This document shows positions 58,007 through 64,000 of a DNA stretch of 64,000 bases, in pieces; within the stretch, counting starts at the first letter, position 1; each line of letters opens with the position of its first letter. This DNA comes from Ectobacillus sp042610425 (GTDB lineage: Bacteria > Bacillota > Bacilli > Bacillales > Bacillaceae_G). The stretch spans positions 868,001 through 932,000 of the forward strand of contig NZ_JBGJZM010000001.1 in assembly GCF_042610425.1 (NCBI RefSeq), written 5' to 3'. Both the position numbers and the translations under genes were made by a program. Under the pieces are notes generated by a model, which worked only from the letters and a program-made list of their open reading frames with translations, did no database searches and was not told the DNA's origin.

Positions 58007-59104
58007 ACGTCCATATGTTCCCCATCGCCATATATATTCGAGCGGTCCGTATGAAAAATGCGAGAGCCACCATTTACTAAAGAACACTTGGAGTATAAAT
58101 ACAAGGAAACAATAGGGAACGCCGATAGATAAAGGAAGCGTTCTAGAAGAAAAGAAGCCGCTAAAAAGGAATTGGGTTACAAGTGTTTGTCCAATATAGT
58201 TTGACAGAGCCATACGTCCTACAAACTGAAATGGATGAAGAAGTCGCTGCCATGCTTTGTGCTCCATTAGACGTAGTAGCGTGATAATGTAAAACAAACA
58301 TAACGTTTTTCCGCTAAAGGAAACAAATGGATAGACTGTAGCTGAATAGTAAATGGTATGGTTATTAAAATAGGAAAGAATATAGTACCAGCTTGGTAAT
58401 GTACATAGGAGGGCCACCATTTGTATTATTTGAAGAGGTCGTTTATAGTGACTAACCCGACGTAATACATCTTTTTTCCCTATATATAATCCAATAAGAA
58501 ATAATCCAGCGATTTCCGGAAGGTAGACAAGATTGGAAGTCATATTTTCTCCAAAAAATTTGTAAAAGCGAGTACTTACGTATAGCCATTGAAAGCTCGG
58601 AATAGGCATTGCTGTTACCATTGTATTCTCAAGGGGTATGAATAGGGTGAGCATGGTGAAAAGTATAAATAAACATTGCATAGTAATTGCTGTAACGAGA
58701 ATCGTTTTAGTACTTCTATGTATATATAGGAGAAGGACTAAACCAAATAAAGCATAGGAATGTAAAATATCACCGCTCCAAAATAAGATATAATGAAGAG
58801 CCCCAAATATAAATAGAGCGACTAAGCGTCGTATATAAACTAACGGAGCGTCGTTTCCCTTTTCTTTTGCTTTTTTCATAAAAATAGTAAAGCTAAGACC
58901 AAATAAAATAGAAAAAATGGTATAAAACTTTGTTTGGATAAATAAATCATAAAAACAGCGTGTATAAGCATCCAATCCTATATAGCCACGTTCTTGTTCC
59001 AGTGTCTCGACCCCGACCATGGTGGGCCAATTGACAAAGAAAATACCAAAAATGGCAAACCCACGAATAACATCCAAACTAGCAATTCGTTCTTGCGTGC
59101 GCAA
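57983..59104 (-). CDS. DUF418-family membrane protein
   Basis: 373-residue polytopic protein with about ten helices, starting RIASLDVIRGFAIFGIFFVNWP, the acyltransferase-3/DUF418 N-terminal signature. The C-terminal DUF418 part contains GRMALSNYIGQT and SYGPLEYIWRWGTYG. Related to YeiB/YxaH; function unknown, perhaps cell-envelope modification. TTG start with GGAGGAGAGG upstream. Confidence 0.87.
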   Translation of the reverse strand: MRTQERIASLDVIRGFAIFGIFFVNWPTMVGVETLEQERGYIGLDAYTRCFYDLFIQTKFYTIFSILFGLSFTIFMKKAKEKGNDAPLVYIRRLVALFIFGALHYILFWSGDILHSYALFGLVLLLYIHRSTKTILVTAITMQCLFILFTMLTLFIPLENTMVTAMPIPSFQWLYVSTRFYKFFGENMTSNLVYLPEIAGLFLIGLYIGKKDVLRRVSHYKRPLQIIQMVALLCTLPSWYYILSYFNNHTIYYSATVYPFVSFSGKTLCLFYIITLLRLMEHKAWQRLLHPFQFVGRMALSNYIGQTLVTQFLFSGFFSSRTLPLSIGVPYCFLVFILQVFFSKWWLSHFSYGPLEYIWRWGTYGRKKQPSLI

Positions 59105-59421
59105 ATAATCCTCTCCTCCTTACTTCGACAAATCCATTATATCAAGAGAACCTATTCATCATATATGTAATAAATCAATCCTCATTTCCTTATTTCCAAT
59201 AAATCTTCCAATTATTTTCACTATTGGATTCAGACTACTACGGTATAATAAGAAGGCACAACAAAATAGGTATCACTCCTTTGAACTGGCAGTTCATTAC
59301 GGAGAAGCTCCCATATTGGGAGCTTTTTTTTATAAAATGCAAGTAGATTGTGCTTTTCATGTATACTTTTACATCCTTTGAACATAGTAAGAACAATTAT
59401 GCAGAGCTAGGAGTGAAGAGT
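59105..59421. other. Intergenic region upstream of bpsA
   Basis: 317 bases without a protein gene. The right half holds a promoter-hairpin-terminator unit (59244-59331), listed separately; 90 bases remain before bpsA. Confidence 0.7.
59250..59331 (+). ncRNA. Candidate small RNA or leader attenuator
   Basis: TATAAT at 59244-59249 (weak -35, CTATTG 17 bases upstream) would start an RNA of about 75-80 bases. It contains a hairpin CTCC-TT-TGAACT-GGC-AGTTCA-TTAC-GGAG (59276-59304) directly followed by a textbook terminator AAGCTCCC/GGGAGCTT plus eight T (59305-59331). Either a free small RNA or a transcription attenuator in the bpsAB leader. No known riboswitch class recognised. The exact start is not determined. 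Confidence 0.5.
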
Positions 59422-60513
59422 ATGCCAAAGATCGTATCTGCTGGAATTTGTCCTCCGCCTCATGAGTTCACACAGCAATCTGTAGAAAAATTCGTTTCTC
59501 ATTTATTCGATGGTTCTTTCAAAGATATGGGAAGGCTACTGAAAGTTTTTGCAAATGGACAAATTGAAAAACGTCATTTTACGAAGGATTTAGCATGGTT
59601 TAAAGAAGAACATACGTTTGAAGAGCGAAATGATGTATACATAGAATATGCTGTTGCTTTCGGGGTAAAAGCCATTCAAAATTGCTTACAAAGTGAACGT
59701 TTCTTAAAGGAGTTTGTATCTGTGGAGGAAATTGACGCCTTTTTCTTTATTTCCTCTTCAGGTCTTGCAACGCCAACCATTGATGCGAGAATTATGAATA
59801 TATTGCCATTCTCTTCGCATACCAAGCGAATTCCATTATGGGGACTAGGCTGTGCTGGAGGAGCAGTAGGTTTGTCTCGCGCATTTGAGTACTGCCAAGC
59901 ATTTCCGAACGCAAAGGTCATTGTGCTAACAGTGGAGCTATGTAGTCTTACCTTTCAACGTAATGATAAATCCAAAAGTAATTTAATTGGGACGTCCCTA
60001 TTTGCTGATGGTGTCGCCTGTGTTTTTATTACAGGAGATGAGGTATCTATTTCCTCTGCCCTACCTGTGTTACCAATATTCAAAGGATCTCAATCCACGT
60101 TAATGAAAGATTCCGAAGATGTAATGGGCTGGAATATTCGAAATAATGGTCTGCATGTCATATTTTCTAAAGACATTCCATCTATTATTCGTAGTTGGCT
60201 TCGTCCAAATGTAGTCCGTTTTTTACATGATAAAGGGTTGGAATTACAGGATGTTTCACACTTTATTGCTCATCCAGGCGGGAAAAAAGTGCTAGAGGCG
60301 TATGAAGATTCTCTTGGAATGAGCTTGGAGCATACGCGAGTTTCGTTTGAAGTACTGAGGGATTATGGCAATATGTCATCTGCAACCTTACTTTATGTAA
60401 TTGAAAGATATTTGTCGTTAGTGAATGAACCAGGACAATTCGGTTTACTTGCTGCGTTAGGACCTGGGTTTAGCTCTGAACTGCTGCTAGTTGAATGGGA
60501 GGAAGTTGGATGA
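59422..60513 (+). CDS. bpsA: Type III polyketide synthase (BpsA/BcsA)
   Basis: 363-residue chalcone-synthase-like enzyme making alkylpyrones from fatty acyl and malonyl-CoA. Catalytic Cys in WGLGCAGGAVGLSRA, His in FIAHPGGKKVLEAYE and Asn in YGNMSSAT form the triad. GPGFSSELLLVEW ends the fold. ATG 59422 with TAGGAGTGAAG upstream; the frame from 59350 runs in from the leader. Overlaps bpsB by 4 bases (ATGA). The order bpsA-bpsB-dynA is the B. subtilis bcsA-ypbQ-ypbR order. Confidence 0.92.
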   Translation: MPKIVSAGICPPPHEFTQQSVEKFVSHLFDGSFKDMGRLLKVFANGQIEKRHFTKDLAWFKEEHTFEERNDVYIEYAVAFGVKAIQNCLQSERFLKEFVSVEEIDAFFFISSSGLATPTIDARIMNILPFSSHTKRIPLWGLGCAGGAVGLSRAFEYCQAFPNAKVIVLTVELCSLTFQRNDKSKSNLIGTSLFADGVACVFITGDEVSISSALPVLPIFKGSQSTLMKDSEDVMGWNIRNNGLHVIFSKDIPSIIRSWLRPNVVRFLHDKGLELQDVSHFIAHPGGKKVLEAYEDSLGMSLEHTRVSFEVLRDYGNMSSATLLYVIERYLSLVNEPGQFGLLAALGPGFSSELLLVEWEEVG

Positions 60514-61055
60514 TTTTCTATTTCTTTTTCTCATTTTTCATATTGCAACGAATTGTAGAGTTGTTCATTGCAAAGAAAAATGAAAGAATGATGAAAAAGA
60601 AGGGGGCGATAGAGTTTGGAAAAAAGCAATATGCTGTTATTGTCCTGTTACATATCACCTTTTTCATCTCATATCTAAGTGAAGTAATGATTTTTCATAA
60701 GGGACTTTCAATCCTTTGGCCCTTATTGATAATAGCATTGTCTTTAACACAACTGCTCAGATTATGGGTAATTGTTTCTCTAGGAGAGCGGTGGAATACT
60801 AAAATTCTAGTTCTTCCAAAGAAAGATGTTGTTGTAAAAGGTCCCTATCGATTGATTCGACATCCAAATTATGTAGTTGTCGTGTGCGAATTTTTACTTA
60901 TTCCTCTTTTTTTCCAGGCCTATGTAACAGCAATCCTGTTTAGTTTATGTAATGTATATATTCTTTTTATAAGAATTCGTGAAGAAGAGAAAGCACTACT
61001 AGAGATGACAAATTATGGACAAAGATTCACAAACATTTCGCGATTTACGCCATAA
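60510..61055 (+). CDS. bpsB: Alkylpyrone O-methyltransferase (BpsB/YpbQ, ICMT family)
   Basis: 181-residue membrane methyltransferase with about five helices; C-terminal KGPYRLIRHPNYVVV and RIREEEKALLE are the isoprenylcysteine carboxyl methyltransferase SAM-binding motifs. In B. subtilis BpsB methylates alkylpyrones made by BpsA. ATG 60510 lies within the bpsA stop, with GGGAGGAAG upstream. Confidence 0.9.
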   Translation: MIFYFFFSFFILQRIVELFIAKKNERMMKKKGAIEFGKKQYAVIVLLHITFFISYLSEVMIFHKGLSILWPLLIIALSLTQLLRLWVIVSLGERWNTKILVLPKKDVVVKGPYRLIRHPNYVVVVCEFLLIPLFFQAYVTAILFSLCNVYILFIRIREEEKALLEMTNYGQRFTNISRFTP

Positions 61056-61061
61056 TATATA

Positions 61062-61090
61062 TTGATAATCATTCTCTGTAATGCTATAAT
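61062..61090 (+). promoter_or_regulatory. Promoter of the 26-residue peptide gene
   Basis: TTGATA (61062-61067), 17 bases, TATAAT (61085-61090). The -35 is embedded in TTGATAATCATT, a partial Fur box. Confidence 0.75.
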
Positions 61091-61102
61091 ACAAACAAGA
61101 AA

Positions 61103-61117
61103 TGATAATCATTATCA
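61103..61117. promoter_or_regulatory. Perfect Fur box
   Basis: TGATAATCATTATCA, a perfect 7-1-7 Fur palindrome, 13-27 bases after the -10, covering the initially transcribed region. Confidence 0.85.
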
Positions 61118-61132
61118 AAAAGGGTGATAAAT

Positions 61133-61213
61133 ATGGTAATCGCTTTTTTAACAGGAACGGTAGTTGTATATTCGGTGCTAACAACAGTGGTTTTAAAACG
61201 AGTTTCTCACTAA
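61133..61213 (+). CDS. Fur-controlled 26-residue membrane peptide
   Basis: MVIAFLTGTVVVYSVLTT... ending KRVSH: a single hydrophobic helix (~2-20) with a short basic tail, so probably a membrane peptide with its C-terminus inside. AAGGGTGAT lies about 6-8 bases before the ATG. The promoter has one perfect and one partial Fur box, and a strong terminator follows at once, making a compact monocistronic unit. Function unknown; iron-limitation expression is predicted. Its small size means it is easily missed by annotation. Confidence 0.65.
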   Translation: MVIAFLTGTVVVYSVLTTVVLKRVSH

Positions 61214-61222
61214 TTTATAGAT

Positions 61223-61267
61223 AAAAAAGGATGAAGCAAAAGAATTTCTTTTGCTTCATCCTTTTTC
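61223..61267 (+). terminator. Strong terminator
   Basis: AAAAAGGATGAAGCAAAAGAA / TTCTTTTGCTTCATCCTTTTT, about 20 perfect base pairs. Confidence 0.85.
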
Positions 61268-61381
61268 GTATATGTCAGCTGAACAAAACCCTCTGCCCTC
61301 CGGAGCTTACAAGCCGATTAAGCTTTACTTTTTATTTTCTCGAAAATTTAGTAAGATAGAACATAAGTGAAATATTTTAGG

Positions 61382-61395
61382 TGGAAACGGTTACG
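61382..61395. promoter_or_regulatory. cre-like CcpA site upstream of dynA
   Basis: TGGAAACGGTTACG differs from the cre consensus TGNAANCGNWNNCW only at the last base; 66 bases before the dynA ATG. Confidence 0.35.
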
Positions 61396-61461
61396 TTTTC
61401 GAATATGGGGAGATACGTTTTTGAACTCGGCGTGTCATCTTAAGTAAAGGGGAACGGGTAG

Positions 61462-64000
61462 ATGGTACAAATTGCGAATTCACAAGTACAACAAATGTTG
61501 TACTTGTACGAGATGATGAAAAGTAAAGGGGATTTGGAAAATAGTAAACGGACCCATGAGGTTATTCAAAAATATGTGCAGAATGAGTTTATGATTGCAT
61601 TTTGTGGACATTTTTCAGCTGGAAAATCAACAATGCTAAACGAATTGTATGGGAAGGATTTACTTCCTACGAGTCCAATCCCAACGAGCGCGAACGTTGT
61701 GAAAATTCAGCGCGGGCACAATCGTGTTGTGATCACATTAAAATCAGGTGTTAAACATTCCTATGAAGGCGCATACACCGATGAACAGTTAAAGCAGCTC
61801 TTTAAGAATGGAGAGGAAGTTATTGGTGTACACATCACGAGAGAAGATGCATCTCTTCCGGATGGTGTGATTCTCGTTGATACGCCAGGGATTGATTCAA
61901 CTGATGACGCACATAAGATAGCAACGGAATCAGCGCTTCATGTGGCAGACGTTATTTTCTATATGATGGATTATAACCATGTTCAATCACAGGTGAATTT
62001 ACAATTTGTGAAGGAACTTAAGGAACGGAATAAAACAGTATATTTAGTTGTAAATCAAATTGATAAGCACAAGGAAGAAGAATTGTCCTTCTCTCTCTAT
62101 ATGGATAGTGTGAAACAATCGTTTTTAAATTGGAATATTCATGTAGATGGTATCTTTTATACTACGCTTCGAAGTCCAAATCATCTCTATAATGAAATCA
62201 TGCAATTAAAACAATTATTAGCATCCATTATGGAAAAACGAACGGATTATTTAGAAGAAAGCGTGCATCAAGAGATAACGTATTTACTTCAGGAGCACGA
62301 AAAGAGCATTCGTAAAAGTCTTGAAAACAATGAGTATGATGTATCATTGCAATCTGTTGAGAATACAGAACGGGCGTTACAAGAAAATTATGCTAGAAAA
62401 AACGAGTTACTGCAAAAAGAAGAGAAAGTAAAAGTGCAATTTGCAAACGAATTGGAGCATATTTTGCAAAATGCGTATCTACTTCCTTTCGATGTACGTG
62501 CGTTAGCAGAAAAATATTTAGAAACAGAGTTGACGAATTTTAAAGTAGGTATCCTTTTTTCAAAGGCAAAAACAGAAAAGGAAAAGGAACAAAGACGCAC
62601 TGCATTTTTTGAAAAGATTAGTCAAACAACTGAAACACAGCTAGATGTACATGTAAAACAATATATATTGTCCTTTTTACAAGCTTATGATATTTACAAT
62701 GAGGAACTTGGAAAGGACGTATATAGCCTTTCTACTACATTTACAGCCTCTTTATTGACAGAAGCAATTAAACGAAGTGCAGGTTTATCTGGAAACTACG
62801 TCCTGACGTATACGAACGATGTTGCCGCCGCAATTAAGTCCATCATTCGCACTAAAGCGAATTCTTTTCTCGAACAAGTCCTTCCTATTTTACATGAAAA
62901 GTGGGAAATAGAACTGGCTGAAGTGAATGATCATATACGTGAAATGGAGAAGGAATATAGTGATAGAACAGAAGGTAGAGAAAGCCTGCATATTGTTACG
63001 ACTTATTTACAAGATTTGTTTGATGTCTGGGAAGGTCGTAAGCAAATTGAACCGCTCTCACTTGCTTTGCTAGAAGAGGAAGAAGTTATAGTAACGGAGC
63101 ACCCGTTATTCGTAAAAGAAAATGACATCGTTGAAAACCAAGAGCCAGAAATCATAGAAGAAGTCATCGAAAAAAAAGGAACGGCACAAGAACGCGTAAG
63201 AGTTATTACGAATTATATTCGCGAAGCAGAATCTATTATCCAACCATTCTCTGCACTGCGTCATTTATATGAGGAAATAGAAGAAAAACGTCGCCGCGTT
63301 GATACAAAGCAATTTACGGTTGCACTATTTGGAGCATTTAGTGCAGGAAAATCATCCTTTGCTAATGCCTTGCTTGGAGCTAAGGTCTTACCGGTTTCAC
63401 CAAACCCTACGACTGCAGCTATTAATAAAATTGTTCCTGTATCACAGGAGCATCCGCATGGAAGCGTTACGATTATGGTGAAATCTGCAACAATTTTATT
63501 CGAGGATTTACAGCGGATTTATAAATTATTTGAAAAGCAAGTCGCAACGCTAGATGATGCAGTCAGAGGTATTGATGATCTCCTTAAGCATTCCTCACCG
63601 AGTGCACGTCAGAAAACAACACTAAGCTTTTTGCGAGCTGTACAGACAGGTTACAGTACATTTGCTGATAAACTTGGACAAAAAATTACAACGGATATGA
63701 GTGAATTTTCATCCTATGTTGCAAATGAGGAAAAATCATGCTTTGTGGAATTTATGGAACTTCACTATGACTGCGAGCTAACTCGTAGAGGAGTTACGAT
63801 TGTGGATACGCCCGGAGCAGATTCTGTGAACGCACGTCATACGGATGTTTCCTTTCAATATATTAAAAATGCAGATGCCATATTATTTGTTACTTACTAC
63901 AATCATGTATTCAGTCGCGCTGATCGTGAGTTTTTAATACAGCTTGGACGTGTAAAGGATTCATTTGCAATGGATAAAATGTTTTTCATGATTAATGCAG
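61462..64000 (+). CDS. dynA: Bacterial dynamin DynA (YpbR), 3' truncated
   Basis: First 846 codons of a tandem dynamin-like GTPase; the frame is still open at the window end (B. subtilis DynA is about 1,190 residues). First GTPase: P-loop GHFSAGKS (~49-56), DTPG (~140-143). Stalk/neck helices with coiled coil follow. Second GTPase: GAFSAGKS (~624-631), SPNPTTAA (switch I) and DTPG (~782-785). Such fused dynamins tether and fuse membranes and protect against pore-forming stress and phage. GGGGAACGGG precedes ATG 61462. Synteny with bpsB agrees with ypbQ-ypbR. Confidence 0.93.
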   Translation, partial: MVQIANSQVQQMLYLYEMMKSKGDLENSKRTHEVIQKYVQNEFMIAFCGHFSAGKSTMLNELYGKDLLPTSPIPTSANVVKIQRGHNRVVITLKSGVKHSYEGAYTDEQLKQLFKNGEEVIGVHITREDASLPDGVILVDTPGIDSTDDAHKIATESALHVADVIFYMMDYNHVQSQVNLQFVKELKERNKTVYLVVNQIDKHKEEELSFSLYMDSVKQSFLNWNIHVDGIFYTTLRSPNHLYNEIMQLKQLLASIMEKRTDYLEESVHQEITYLLQEHEKSIRKSLENNEYDVSLQSVENTERALQENYARKNELLQKEEKVKVQFANELEHILQNAYLLPFDVRALAEKYLETELTNFKVGILFSKAKTEKEKEQRRTAFFEKISQTTETQLDVHVKQYILSFLQAYDIYNEELGKDVYSLSTTFTASLLTEAIKRSAGLSGNYVLTYTNDVAAAIKSIIRTKANSFLEQVLPILHEKWEIELAEVNDHIREMEKEYSDRTEGRESLHIVTTYLQDLFDVWEGRKQIEPLSLALLEEEEVIVTEHPLFVKENDIVENQEPEIIEEVIEKKGTAQERVRVITNYIREAESIIQPFSALRHLYEEIEEKRRRVDTKQFTVALFGAFSAGKSSFANALLGAKVLPVSPNPTTAAINKIVPVSQEHPHGSVTIMVKSATILFEDLQRIYKLFEKQVATLDDAVRGIDDLLKHSSPSARQKTTLSFLRAVQTGYSTFADKLGQKITTDMSEFSSYVANEEKSCFVEFMELHYDCELTRRGVTIVDTPGADSVNARHTDVSFQYIKNADAILFVTYYNHVFSRADREFLIQLGRVKDSFAMDKMFFMINA

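Noticed and set aside
57930..58115. Plus-strand 61-codon ORF after pbuX
   Set aside because: Runs through the pbuX/DUF418 bidirectional terminator and lies antisense to the DUF418 coding sequence.

Overview
The window is chromosomal DNA of a low-GC, endospore-forming Bacillus, most like the Bacillus cereus group (species not determinable here; B. cereus sensu lato is an inference). Support comes from gene order and content: the block ypsA-gpsB-rnpB-ypsC-yptA-ypvA-ypwA followed by xpt-pbuX and then bpsA-bpsB-dynA matches the Bacillus core backbone. Sporulation genes are also scattered through it: cotH with two CotG-like substrates, cotD, a yjcZ-type peptide, yppG, spoIIP and gerW/ytfJ. I see no prophage, insertion sequence, CRISPR array, tRNA or rRNA.

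Layout. 1-912: 3' part of an M42 aminopeptidase. 1030-2030: tnrA, divergent from two tiny genes, with two TnrA/GlnR boxes between. 2252-4205: an OmpR-type two-component system. 4266-6628: a minus-strand trio (FMN-binding surface protein, ApbE flavin transferase, RnfD/NqrB-like membrane protein), probably an extracytoplasmic flavin electron-transfer chain. 6917-10149: metal-responsive ArsR/CadC repressor with promoter and operator, CadA P-type ATPase and an unknown protein. 11390-15017: fruRKA fructose operon. 17210-20673: zinc group (COG0523 GTPase, ZnuA, YcgQ-like protein) with a Zur-type box. 20847-25018: alarmone-type hydrolase, namA, ogt, orphan oppA. 25119-27802: two Ser/Arg/Lys-rich coat proteins divergent from the CotH kinase. 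27966-35254: dedA, azlCD, yjcZ-type peptide, SDR proteins, spoIIP, a VanY-type carboxypeptidase, nfeD-paraslipin. 35314-44585: GNAT, gerW, methyltransferase, a possible spore protein, fhs, DEAD-box helicase, metallo-hydrolase, glutathione peroxidase. 44758-47033: RsbT-like kinase coupled to a histidine kinase fused to an RsbR-like STAS protein. 47329-49066: yppF, yppG, cotD. 49170-57933: core block, RNase P RNA and a guanine riboswitch controlling xpt-pbuX. 57983-64000: DUF418 protein, a possible small RNA, bpsAB, a Fur-controlled 26-residue peptide gene and dynA (cut by the window end).

The observations most worth pursuing are the RsbT / histidine kinase-RsbR fusion with an internal Shine-Dalgarno and start codon; the Fur-box promoter driving a 26-residue membrane peptide; the 59.25-59.33 kb promoter-hairpin-terminator unit; the flavinylation trio whose ApbE lacks an obvious export signal; and a set of SigK-like CATANNNTA elements ahead of coat-type genes. 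Starts were chosen by ribosome binding site and family length. All promoter and operator calls are by eye.
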